NCBI RefSeq assembly: GCF_042652085.1
Contig: NZ_JBHSJF010000005.1
Coordinates: 310,001-374,000, forward strand
Origin: Flaviflagellibacter deserti
GTDB taxonomy: Bacteria > Pseudomonadota > Alphaproteobacteria > Rhizobiales > Methylopilaceae
Reading direction: 5' to 3'
DNA length: 64,000 bases
Numbering within the stretch: the stretch's first letter is position 1; each line of letters starts with the position of its first letter. Under the pieces are notes generated by a model that was not told where the DNA came from, made no database searches, and saw nothing but the letters and a program-made list of their open reading frames with translations. Of this stretch, positions 20,879 through 29,724 are shown in pieces. The position numbers and the translations under genes were made by a program.

Positions 20879-22795
20879 TCAGTTGGCCTTCGCGACATCG
20901 TCGAACCAGAATGTGTCCGGCATATAGATGCCGAAATATGCTCCCGGTTCAAAGCCGTAGACGCCCTCGATCGGAACGTTCCTGAGGCGGTTCGAGACGA
21001 CGACCGGCTGCTTCACCCGGTTCACGACACCGATCGAGAAGACTTCCTCAGCGTTGATTTCGAGCATCCGGCTCCAGATCCGGCGTCGTTCTTCCGTCGT
21101 TGTCGAATGGCTCCAGTCGTTCTTGAGCGTGATCAGCTCCACGACCGCAGGCATATCGGGCTTCTCACCCTCGCGACCCATCGTGCTCTGATATTGCCCC
21201 CAGAGCGGCCACTGGAACTGCATCGAGTCCATCGGGGCCAGGGCGCTAGGATCCATGTCCGGCGCGGGCGTCGCGTTGTCCATTCCCGGCCAGACCGACA
21301 TCATGACATTGCCGCCAATCACGCGCCGGCGAAGCACGTCGCGTTGCGTGGCACGGACGAACAGCTTGATGCCGATCTTCTGCCAGTCATAGCCGACAAG
21401 TTCGAGGATATCGGATTCTTCTGTGCTGTCGCCGGCAGTCTCGATGGTGATCTCGGCGCGGCGGCCGTCGGGCAGAAGCCTTATGCCGTCGTCGTCCCGG
21501 CGGTTCAGGCCGGCTTCGTCGAGAAGCTTGTTGGCGAGGTCCGGGTCGTATTTAGCCCAGGCCTGATCCAGTTTCGGATCGTAAAGCGGGCTGTCCGGAA
21601 GGACCGTGTTCGCACCCTCGTGCGCCAGGCCGAAAAAGATCACCTGGTTGACTGTGTGCCGATCAAACCCGACGGAAAGTGCACGCCGCACCCGAACATC
21701 ACGGAAGAGAGCCCGCCAGACAGGATCGGAAACGTTCAGGTTCGGGACGAGGCTCGCATATGATCCCTCACCGCGCTCCCAGAGCCGGACCGAATAATCG
21801 TTCCGCTGCTCGCCGGCCTTGAGGAAGGTGTAATCCTCGAAGCGGATATAGCGCGCGGCGAGATCGGCGGCGCCGGACCCGACCTTGGCCGGAACCAGTG
21901 ACGACGAGCCGATCGACATCGTCATGGTGTCGATATAGGGCAATTGCCGGCCGTTCTCGTCGACACGGTGAAAATAGGGATTGCGCTCGAAGACGAACAG
22001 CTCGGCCGGGGGCGTCGTACGCGGACGCCATGGGCTCAGAGTGGGGAGTTCCGGATTTTCGGGGCGGTACCAGCGGCTTTTGCGGTCATGCAACGCACCC
22101 CAATCCTTCACATGCTCCTGGGCGACCAGCGAGGCCAGCCGATTGGGGTCGGCGTACTTCTTGTGGAACTGCTTCATGTAATGCGCCGGCATCATGATCT
22201 GGGCCGGCTGCGCTGCCGCGAGCGACGGCAGAAATGACGGGTTCGGCGCGTTCCAGGTGAACCGGACCGTGGTCTCGTCCACGACTTCGAACGTCGGCTT
22301 CTCGCCGGCGACCAGCATCTGCGCCGGCGGACCATCGGGGTTCAGCCGCTCGTTGTTCGCGACATCCTCCCACCAGTAGCGGAAATCCTCGGCGGTGAAG
22401 GGCTGGCCATCGGACCAGCGGTGACCGGGGCGAAGCTTGAAGGTGAAAATCCGACCTTCCTGCACATCGGCGCTCAGCAGGATGTCGGGAACAAGGGTTC
22501 CCTTGGTGTCGAACACGACGAGACGCGTGTAGCCATAGAGAGACGCCATGCGAATATCGCGCGCATCGCCCATCAGAAACCGAAGGGTCCCGCCATTCTT
22601 GCCCGGCTGACCGCCGAGCTCGGCGACATTGATGACGCGAGGCTCGGAGGGGAGTCGCTTCTCGACCGGCGGCAGGCGGCGGGAGGCGACTTCCTCCTTG
22701 AGGATCGGTGCTTCGAGGGAAAGATCCGCCCCCGCGTGAGCAGGGCCGGCGAAGAACGCGGCAGCGAAAACCAGGAGGAGACGTAGCGAACGCAT
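20879..22795 (-). CDS. Peptide-type ABC importer solute-binding protein (SBP family 5)
   Basis: A 638-residue periplasmic binding protein. The ATG at 22795 is chosen over an upstream in-frame start. It is preceded by a perfect AGGAGG and opens a textbook signal peptide (MRSLRLLLVFAAAFFAGPAHA is cut into hydrophobic core and AHA site at residues 19-21). The family 5 features include TLRFLMGD, then FKLRPGHRWSDGQPFTAEDF. It is longer than the usual 500-550 residues, like YejA-type receptors. The ligand is probably an oligopeptide or peptide-like compound. Confidence 0.88.
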   Translation of the reverse strand: MRSLRLLLVFAAAFFAGPAHAGADLSLEAPILKEEVASRRLPPVEKRLPSEPRVINVAELGGQPGKNGGTLRFLMGDARDIRMASLYGYTRLVVFDTKGTLVPDILLSADVQEGRIFTFKLRPGHRWSDGQPFTAEDFRYWWEDVANNERLNPDGPPAQMLVAGEKPTFEVVDETTVRFTWNAPNPSFLPSLAAAQPAQIMMPAHYMKQFHKKYADPNRLASLVAQEHVKDWGALHDRKSRWYRPENPELPTLSPWRPRTTPPAELFVFERNPYFHRVDENGRQLPYIDTMTMSIGSSSLVPAKVGSGAADLAARYIRFEDYTFLKAGEQRNDYSVRLWERGEGSYASLVPNLNVSDPVWRALFRDVRVRRALSVGFDRHTVNQVIFFGLAHEGANTVLPDSPLYDPKLDQAWAKYDPDLANKLLDEAGLNRRDDDGIRLLPDGRRAEITIETAGDSTEESDILELVGYDWQKIGIKLFVRATQRDVLRRRVIGGNVMMSVWPGMDNATPAPDMDPSALAPMDSMQFQWPLWGQYQSTMGREGEKPDMPAVVELITLKNDWSHSTTTEERRRIWSRMLEINAEEVFSIGVVNRVKQPVVVSNRLRNVPIEGVYGFEPGAYFGIYMPDTFWFDDVAKAN

Positions 22796-22803
22796 CTCGC
22801 CTC

Positions 22804-24672
22804 CTAAGCCACAAGCTCGCGAACGCCGCATGACCGATCGGCAAGCACCAGATGGCCATTGCCGAGATCCACATGCGTCAGCTCGTCGCCGCGGAAGTAT
22901 TCCGACCAGGTCATGGGGTCGGACGCCTTGCCGCCCGCCATTACCTTCTCGAAGTCGAGCGGCCGGTCGAGGTCCGGCACCGGAACGGCGGCAAGCAGGC
23001 GCTTGGTGTAGGGGTGCACGGGATTGCGGAAGAGCGCGTTCCGCGGCGCGATCTCGACGATGCGCCCGCGTGCCATGACGGCGATGCGGTCGGCCATGTA
23101 GTGGACGACCGCGAGATTGTGCGAGACGAACAGGTAGGTCAGGCCGAGCGAGGCCTGCAGATCCTTGAGGAGATTGAGGATCTGCGCCTGCATCGACACG
23201 TCGAGGGCCGAAACCGGTTCGTCGCAGATGACCAGATCCGGGTTGAGCGCGAGTGCGCGCGCGATGCCGATGCGCTGGCGCTGGCCTCCCGAAAAGCTAT
23301 GCGGGTAACGGTTGAGGAAGCGCGGGTCGAGCCCGACGCGATCCATCAGCTCGATGACCCGGTCCTTCTGGTTCGCGGAGGAACCGCGCTCCTGGATCAG
23401 CATCGGCTCGCGGATGATGTCGAGGACCGTCATGCGCGGCGAGAGCGAACTCACCGGATCCTGGAAGATCATCTGGATATGCGGGCGGAATTCGACGAGT
23501 TCGCGCGGCGGCAGTTTTAGCACATCGACGACCCCATTGCCGTCATTGAAGATCACTTCGCCGGAATCTGCCGAACGGGCGCGAGTGATCAGGTTGCCGA
23601 TCGTCGTCTTGCCCGACCCAGACTCGCCGACGATGCCGAGGCATTCGCCCTTGCGGATGTCGAACGAGACGTCATCCACCGCGACGGTGCCCGTGCCCCT
23701 GCGCACATTGCCGTAAGTCTTGCGCAGATTGCGGACGGTCAGAAGCAGCGGTTTTTCCGCTGACGCGGATTTAACGAGCCGGCTGACAGGCGCCGTCGGT
23801 TTGGCCTGGTCGCGAAGCGAGACGAGGCGCTCGCCCTCTTCCATCTCGAAATGGGGCGAGGCCTTCAGCAGCGCCTTCAGATATGGATGCTGCGGATTGC
23901 GGAAGACGTCCTGGACCGGTCCCATCTCGACGATCCGGCCGTTCGAGATCGCGGCCACCTCATCGGCCATGTTCGCCACGACGCCGAGATCATGGGTGAT
24001 CAGCAGGAGCGCCATGCCGATTTCCCGCTGCAGGTCCTTCATCAGCTTCAGGACCTGGGCCTGGATCGTCACGTCGAGGGCCGTTGTCGGCTCGTCCGCG
24101 ATCAGAAGCGCCGGATGGCATATCAGCGCCATGGCCAGCATGGCTCGCTGACGAAGGCCACCGGACAGTTCGAACGGATAGCGGCCATAGGCACCATGCG
24201 GATCGCGGAAGCCGACATGTTCGAGCATACTCTCCGTCATCGCGCGGGCCTGCTTGCGGTTCTGCGGACGATGAAGTTGCAGAGCCTCTTCGATCTGGTC
24301 GCCGATCGTGTGGACTGGCGAGAGCGAGGACATCGGCTCCTGGAAGGTCATGCCGATACGCCCGCCGCGCAGATGGCGAATCTCTTTGCCGTCGCGAGGC
24401 AGCGGCACGATGTCGAGCGCCCCGTTCTCCTTCGCGGGATCGGTGAACAGAATGCGGCCGCCGGTCACCACGCCGTTCTTCGGCAAAATGCCCATCACGG
24501 CCTGCGAAATCGCGCTCTTGCCCGAGCCGGACTCGCCGAAAAGCGCCACGGTCCGACCGGCCGGCACGCGCAGCGAGACGCCGCGAACGACTTCGTTCAG
24601 TTCGCCATGCGTCTGGAACGCGATCCGCAGATCCTCAATGCGCAAGACGTCTGGCGGCGTGGTCTTCGTCAC
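22804..24672 (-). CDS. Peptide-type ABC importer double ATPase (YejF/DppDF-like)
   Basis: A 622-residue protein with two complete nucleotide-binding domains. Domain 1 has GESGSGKS, LSGGLRQRAML and LLIADEPTTALD; domain 2 has GESGSGKT, FSGGQRQRIGIA and LVICDEPVSALD. Each is followed by the peptide-transporter C-terminal extension with NPQHPYLKALL and NPVHPYTKRLL. Unlike the degenerate protein at the head of this unit, both sites look fully active. The GTG start lies in a GTGA overlap with the cyclase gene stop, tying its translation to the signalling genes upstream. Confidence 0.93.
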   Translation of the reverse strand: MTKTTPPDVLRIEDLRIAFQTHGELNEVVRGVSLRVPAGRTVALFGESGSGKSAISQAVMGILPKNGVVTGGRILFTDPAKENGALDIVPLPRDGKEIRHLRGGRIGMTFQEPMSSLSPVHTIGDQIEEALQLHRPQNRKQARAMTESMLEHVGFRDPHGAYGRYPFELSGGLRQRAMLAMALICHPALLIADEPTTALDVTIQAQVLKLMKDLQREIGMALLLITHDLGVVANMADEVAAISNGRIVEMGPVQDVFRNPQHPYLKALLKASPHFEMEEGERLVSLRDQAKPTAPVSRLVKSASAEKPLLLTVRNLRKTYGNVRRGTGTVAVDDVSFDIRKGECLGIVGESGSGKTTIGNLITRARSADSGEVIFNDGNGVVDVLKLPPRELVEFRPHIQMIFQDPVSSLSPRMTVLDIIREPMLIQERGSSANQKDRVIELMDRVGLDPRFLNRYPHSFSGGQRQRIGIARALALNPDLVICDEPVSALDVSMQAQILNLLKDLQASLGLTYLFVSHNLAVVHYMADRIAVMARGRIVEIAPRNALFRNPVHPYTKRLLAAVPVPDLDRPLDFEKVMAGGKASDPMTWSEYFRGDELTHVDLGNGHLVLADRSCGVRELVA

Positions 24673-26375
24673 GTCGTTATTCCCAACGCGTCGGCGGCCT
24701 TCTGCACCTTGCCCTTCGGAACGAGCTTCTGCAGCGCGGCGCGGTCGGAAATCGCGTAGACATCCATCGGCTCGTCATAGCCGTCGATCATGATCGACTG
24801 CATGTCACGGCTGCGGAATTCGAGGCCGGAGGCGTCGGCTGTCTGCTTAGAGACGATGCAATCGGCCAGCAATTCCTTGGATGCGAGTTGCAGCCCGTTG
24901 GCGATCGCCAGCGTATCGCCGAGTGCAAGCGGCGCCGTTGCGTGGATGCCGTCGTCGACCCGCACCAGGATAATCCGCCCGGAATGAACCCCGATCCCCG
25001 CTCGTATCGGAATTGGCAACGCACCGGTCAGTTGCTTGTTCAACACGTCCGTGATCCGCGCCATATCCCGCACTGCCTGCAAGGCATTGCGGGCGTTTCG
25101 GCCGGCATCGTCCTGGTCGAACACGGCGACCAGACCATCGCCGAACATCTGGTCGACCCGGCCGCGATGACCCTCGACGACCTGCGTCATTTCCGACGAG
25201 AAGCGATTGACGAGGATCGCAAGCTCGTAAGGCAGGCGCGATCTGGTCAGTGCCGTGAACGATCTCAGATCCAGCGCCACCACGGTGCCCTGCCTTTCAA
25301 GGCCCCAGTCCTGGCGTTCGCCCGAGTCGTCGAGCGTCTTCGATCCGGGTTCCAACATCGGCATCAGAATGCGCAGGCTGACATCCTGCGTGGGCCGAAG
25401 CTGGCAGCCCAGTCGCACATTGGCCGGCAGCCCGATCCTGGTAAGCGCCGCCTTCTCGCTGACGAACGGTTCCGGAAGCGTCGCGGGATCCGACAGGATG
25501 TGCACGAGACAGCTCGAACAGCGCGCACGGCCACGGCAGAGTGCGGGATGCGGGATGCTGTGCATCCGGCTGGCCTCCAGGATCGAGGTCCCGAATGGGA
25601 CGCTGACTGGACCATAGCCGCGATATGTGATGGTCAGTGCATGGGCGCGGCGTCGCTTGAGAAGCGAGAAGGCGATGAAGCCGAGGGTCAGCATAACGAA
25701 TACGGCGACGCCGCTCTGGATGAGGCTGCTGGCTTGGGCGATGCCTGCTTCCTGGGCGGGACTCCGGGCTTTCTCGGCGACGATCATATGCGCTTCGCGG
25801 CCGGCGGTGACGAAGCCGGCCAGGGCCGCGCACGGCAGAATAACCGCCAGTATGAGGACGACGTTACGCCAGCGCTGATACCATTCCCGCGATCTGAGGG
25901 CGTGATGAATGCCGGTAATGCCATGGGTCCAGGCAACGACGAGGGCGACCGACTGCCAGGCCGCGTTGGACGGCCATAGCCGAAACAGGATCTGCCCATA
26001 GCTCTCGTCGACGCCGAAATAGGACCCGGCGACCCTCGTTTCGAGGATATGGCCCATGAGAAGGAAGGGCAGCGAAAGTCCCGAGACGATCTGCCAAAGC
26101 TCGTCCCACGGAATACGCCAGGTCTGGCGACCGACAACGCGCGCGGTCGCGAACGAGATATGGATCGCCATTGCCCCATAGAGCAGGAAGGAGCCCGGCA
26201 GCGATTTCCAGACGGCTATCCGAAATTCCTGAGCAACTTCCATCGCCGGAATGCCGAAGATCCCGATGGCATGGTTCAGGAAATGGGTGACGACGAAGGC
26301 GAAAAGAACAAGGCCCGACCACAGCCTCGCGAGATGGGTCCACGGCAGATCGCCGACCAGTCGTTTCATTGGCAT
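24669..26375 (-). CDS. Membrane adenylate/guanylate cyclase-like protein with cytochrome b-like anchor and 2Fe-2S ferredoxin domain
   Basis: A 568-residue three-part protein. Residues 15-240 hold about six membrane helices with His31, His35, His72, His109, His151, His157 and His158, candidates for heme ligands as in succinate:quinone reductase anchors. Residues 245-340 are a ferredoxin domain with Cys280, Cys286, Cys289 and Cys324. Residues 360-545 are a class III cyclase domain with both metal aspartates (Asp369 in VALDLRSFT, Asp413 in FGDGLVAVF). The adenine-selecting Lys is Gln409, and the transition-state Asn and Arg positions are Ala490 and Gly494 (GDTLAIANGLQ). The anchor recalls the quinone-responsive CyaC described in Sinorhizobium meliloti. 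Activity is therefore uncertain, but a redox-controlled signalling role is likely. Confidence 0.85.
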   Translation of the reverse strand: MPMKRLVGDLPWTHLARLWSGLVLFAFVVTHFLNHAIGIFGIPAMEVAQEFRIAVWKSLPGSFLLYGAMAIHISFATARVVGRQTWRIPWDELWQIVSGLSLPFLLMGHILETRVAGSYFGVDESYGQILFRLWPSNAAWQSVALVVAWTHGITGIHHALRSREWYQRWRNVVLILAVILPCAALAGFVTAGREAHMIVAEKARSPAQEAGIAQASSLIQSGVAVFVMLTLGFIAFSLLKRRRAHALTITYRGYGPVSVPFGTSILEASRMHSIPHPALCRGRARCSSCLVHILSDPATLPEPFVSEKAALTRIGLPANVRLGCQLRPTQDVSLRILMPMLEPGSKTLDDSGERQDWGLERQGTVVALDLRSFTALTRSRLPYELAILVNRFSSEMTQVVEGHRGRVDQMFGDGLVAVFDQDDAGRNARNALQAVRDMARITDVLNKQLTGALPIPIRAGIGVHSGRIILVRVDDGIHATAPLALGDTLAIANGLQLASKELLADCIVSKQTADASGLEFRSRDMQSIMIDGYDEPMDVYAISDRAALQKLVPKGKVQKAADALGITT

Positions 26376-26406
26376 AGGGCCTCAGTCGATCTGCCGGGCC
26401 CAGCGA

Positions 26407-26901
26407 CTACCATGCGCGGATCGAAGCGACGTCGGCCGGAGCGAGGTCTTTGGGCATGCGTCTGACGAGATCAGCGCAGATGACGTTGAGGTCCATGATC
26501 TGACGGCCAAGTTCTTTCATCACGGCAAGATTGAACGCGGGCGACTCTTTGATCAACCCGAGAAACGTATCGCGCTCGACGCGCAATGCTGTGAGCTCGG
26601 TCTGGGCGGTGATCGTCACGCCACGGCTCATGCCGCAAAGCACGCCGGCCTCGCCGAGCAGGGAGCCACGGATATGCTCGGCGAACGCGACCTCTCCGGA
26701 CTTGGTGTCGAGCGAGACTTTGAACTCGCCGTTCAGGACGATGTAGACGGCGTCGGACGCGTCGCCCTGGTGATAGATCACCTCATTGGGCTGGAACGTC
26801 ACACGGTCGCTGACCATGGCGAGAAGCTTCAGCTTGCCCGGTTCAACTTCCGAAAACATCCGAAATTTCTGTAGGGCACAGACTTCGGTGTCGATCGTCA
26901 T
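26407..26901 (-). CDS. Stand-alone cyclic nucleotide-binding domain protein
   Basis: A 164-residue CRP-type beta-roll domain without the C-terminal DNA-binding helix-turn-helix. The phosphate-binding cassette is preserved: Gly83-Glu84 (ribose contact) and Arg93 (phosphate contact) in LLGEAGVLCGMSRGVT. A helical tail (residues 115-150) follows, as in regulatory subunits that bind a partner protein. It starts in a four-base overlap with the degenerate ABC protein gene and lies 31 bp before the cyclase gene. It may read the nucleotide made by that cyclase and regulate the transporter-like neighbour; this is inference from order. Confidence 0.88.
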   Translation of the reverse strand: MTIDTEVCALQKFRMFSEVEPGKLKLLAMVSDRVTFQPNEVIYHQGDASDAVYIVLNGEFKVSLDTKSGEVAFAEHIRGSLLGEAGVLCGMSRGVTITAQTELTALRVERDTFLGLIKESPAFNLAVMKELGRQIMDLNVICADLVRRMPKDLAPADVASIRAW

Positions 26902-29612
26902 TGTGCTGCCTCCTGCGGAACGTCTTCCGCCTTCTTGGGCTGGGGCGCTTCGGCCTCCTCGCCTCCTTGCGTAGATATAAGCTTTGCACCTTCGAACGTC
27001 AGGGCGATGTCGAAGTCTCCGAAATCATCGTCGTCCGACATGGTGACAATCAAGGTTTTTTCGCTCATCGCCTCGCGAATGTTCTTCAGGATCAATCTTA
27101 CTTCGGACGGCGGGAAGCTGGCGAGCGCGCCGTCGAGGATCAGGACATCGGGCAGACGCAGCATCGTCCGGGTGAGCTGGATCGTGGCGCGCTGCGACGG
27201 CGTCATCAGGCGGCCGGCAGGACCGACCTCCTGATCGAGGCCCTTCGACACGACAAAGCCTTCCAGATCCTTTTCCTTCAGGACCTCGGCCATGACCCCG
27301 AGCAGCTTCGAGCGCGCATGTGCCTTGCCGGAGCGGATACGGCCGAACAGGAGGTTGTCGCGGATCGACGCCGCCGGCATGAGATTGTTGGGATCGTAGA
27401 ACTCGATCTCGCCGGCCGCGTCCGGCGGCAAATATTCGCGGAAGCTCGCCCGCGCCCGCAGCAGACGCTGGGTCAACCTCTCGTCGATTAGGTTCAGGCG
27501 ATTGCGCGGCTCGATATACATCAGCGCATAGCTGATGAGGCGGTCGCGGACCCAGGCCGGCAGTTTCCGCCTCTGGCCCCGGCGCCATGTCGATTGCGCG
27601 ATACGCCAGAGATCGTCGATCTCGTTTTCATCGACGAAGGCATAGCTTTCGCGCAGCGGGTTGTCCGACGACATGCCGGTAAAGACATCTACGACGGTCT
27701 CCAGAATGCGGAGCCCGATATCGGTCAGTGGATCGGTCAGGGCCTCGGCCGCGAGGATTTGCCGAACGAACGGATCCTCGGCGAGGTTTTCCTGCTTGAA
27801 CCGCTCGCCGATTGCGACGCCGAACAGCAGGTTTTCGCCGATCGTGGCATTGCTGTTGTACGTGTCCGGCTCGAAGCGCTCGATCACGCCCATGAGACCC
27901 GCCTCGTCGAACCGCTTCAGCAGGGCTTCGCGCACGCCCTTGATGCGCTGCTTGAGGTCGTCGCCGATGTCGTCGCCGAGCTGGCTCGCAATGCCCACGC
28001 GAAAGATTTCGTCATAGCCGTTGACGACGCGCAGGGCTCGTATCAGCGCGCCGTCAAGATCCTGCGGACCCTCGATGCCAGCGGCCGCGTAATCGATCCA
28101 GTCCGCGCTCGGGGAGACCGAAAGATTGCCGCTCTGCAGCGCCTCGTCGTGCCAATACTGGGCCTTTGGATCATCCTGGTCGAGTTCGTCCGCCGGCCTG
28201 GAGCGCCTCAATGCCAGTTGCAGGTTCTCGCGGATCGAGCCGGACATCGCGTGGGGATCGCTCGACGCGTAGACGATGAAGCCGCTCGCCTCCCGGTCGG
28301 ACATGGTCGCGAGGTCGCGGTCTCCAATGGAAACCGTTCCCTGGTAGTCGGTGACCTGACGACCGAGCACCTTGGCGAGGATATCGCGGCCCGAGCCCGG
28401 CGGGCCGACGAGGGCGATGTGGCTCGGCCGGTTGAGCACGGTCGAAAGTCTGTCGAGCTGGACCACCCCGCGACCGCTGACGACCCGCAGCGCGACGGTC
28501 GTGATCGGCGCATCGGGAGCGATCGTTTCCGGCGCCTCCTCCGGCTCCGGCTGCAACAGGATGTCCTTGGTGAACTGCTCGACGACCTGCTCGTATTTGA
28601 CGATGACGTCGGCGCGCTGCTGGTCCCAGTCTATCAGGTCCTTGATCGGGGCCGGCAGGTCGCGATACGCGCCGATGACGGCGACGAGTTGGCCGATGTC
28701 GAGCCGGCCCTTCAGCGCCAGATAGCCGCCCAGCAGGTAAAAGACGAAGGGCGTCAACTGCGCGAGCAGGTTGTTGAGATACTTCACCGCGAACTTGCGG
28801 CGATAGAGCTTCAGCCGAATGTCGAAGACGGTACCAAGCCGCTTGCTTATCTCCGCCGCGGTGTGACCGACGACGCCATAGACATGCAGCGCCGGTGCCG
28901 CATCGACCATCTCGCCGAGCCGTCCCGCGAGCCTTCTCGACTCCAGCTGCCGCATGCGGCCGAGCCTTATCTGCTCGCGACGAAGCTTCGGTATGACGAA
29001 GCCCTGCACCGCGATCACGGCGAAGGCGACGAGACCCAGCCAGACATTCTGCGCGATGATGAAGATCATCGCGGTCACAGCCTGCAATCCGAGGAAGGCC
29101 GGAGTGATGAACGCGTCGCCGGCAAAGCCGCCGATCGGCTCGACTTCCTCGTTGATCATCGCCGTGACTTCGGATGCCTTGGTGGTCCGAATGTCCTCCG
29201 GCCGGAACCGCATCACGAGAGAAAACAGCTCGAAACGGAGCCGCCGGAGCATGCGCTCACCGAGAATGCCTTTCCTGATGTTGATGACGTATTTGAACCA
29301 GCCGTTCACCAGCGTCAGGAACAGAAACAACATGCACAGCGCGTAGAGGTAGGGCAGCTGCGACAGGGAAAATCCGTCGGTGATCGTGTAGTGGTATCCG
29401 CCGAGATAATCCGGCAGGGCCAACGACATCGAGAATATCTCGGCCTCGGTCTTGCCGTTGAACGCGCTACCCTGGATCGCCTCGTTGACGATCCGCTTCG
29501 GGACGTCGAGGGACCACCAATAGAACGGCAGCGAGCCGACCACGAAGGCCAGCACGAAGATCTGTTCGCGCCGGCTGTGGCGCCAGACATATCGGAAGAA
29601 GCTGCCGTACAA
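26898..29612 (-). CDS. ABC exporter-like protein with degenerate ATPase and internally repeated Q-loop segment
   Basis: A 904-residue protein. Residues 1-345 form an ABC type-1 exporter membrane domain (helices near 17-34, 88-110, 168-205 and 280-300). The ATPase domain from about 372 has lost nearly every catalytic element. Walker A is GPPGSGRD (403-410, Lys to Arg409), the Q-loop Gln is Ser451 and the signature reads LMTPSQ (802-807). Walker B is followed by Gly828 where Glu is expected, and the switch His is Met858. A roughly 300-residue expansion separates the Q-loop region from the signature and repeats the post-Q-loop motif three times: SIRENL (459-464), TIGENL (590-595) and SIRDNL (749-754). 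It probably senses or scaffolds rather than pumps. It heads the unit with the CNB protein and cyclase. Confidence 0.85.
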   Translation of the reverse strand: MYGSFFRYVWRHSRREQIFVLAFVVGSLPFYWWSLDVPKRIVNEAIQGSAFNGKTEAEIFSMSLALPDYLGGYHYTITDGFSLSQLPYLYALCMLFLFLTLVNGWFKYVINIRKGILGERMLRRLRFELFSLVMRFRPEDIRTTKASEVTAMINEEVEPIGGFAGDAFITPAFLGLQAVTAMIFIIAQNVWLGLVAFAVIAVQGFVIPKLRREQIRLGRMRQLESRRLAGRLGEMVDAAPALHVYGVVGHTAAEISKRLGTVFDIRLKLYRRKFAVKYLNNLLAQLTPFVFYLLGGYLALKGRLDIGQLVAVIGAYRDLPAPIKDLIDWDQQRADVIVKYEQVVEQFTKDILLQPEPEEAPETIAPDAPITTVALRVVSGRGVVQLDRLSTVLNRPSHIALVGPPGSGRDILAKVLGRQVTDYQGTVSIGDRDLATMSDREASGFIVYASSDPHAMSGSIRENLQLALRRSRPADELDQDDPKAQYWHDEALQSGNLSVSPSADWIDYAAAGIEGPQDLDGALIRALRVVNGYDEIFRVGIASQLGDDIGDDLKQRIKGVREALLKRFDEAGLMGVIERFEPDTYNSNATIGENLLFGVAIGERFKQENLAEDPFVRQILAAEALTDPLTDIGLRILETVVDVFTGMSSDNPLRESYAFVDENEIDDLWRIAQSTWRRGQRRKLPAWVRDRLISYALMYIEPRNRLNLIDERLTQRLLRARASFREYLPPDAAGEIEFYDPNNLMPAASIRDNLLFGRIRSGKAHARSKLLGVMAEVLKEKDLEGFVVSKGLDQEVGPAGRLMTPSQRATIQLTRTMLRLPDVLILDGALASFPPSEVRLILKNIREAMSEKTLIVTMSDDDDFGDFDIALTFEGAKLISTQGGEEAEAPQPKKAEDVPQEAAQ

Positions 29613-29724
29613 TCCGCTTTGCGCCTTTCAAGCCGCGCGAGCCGTAGTAAAAGTAGTCTTCTGCTCGCGCTTATTCAAACTCGGGCGGGACGGCGGCTGT
29701 CCGTACGGCACATAGGGGGGGTGA

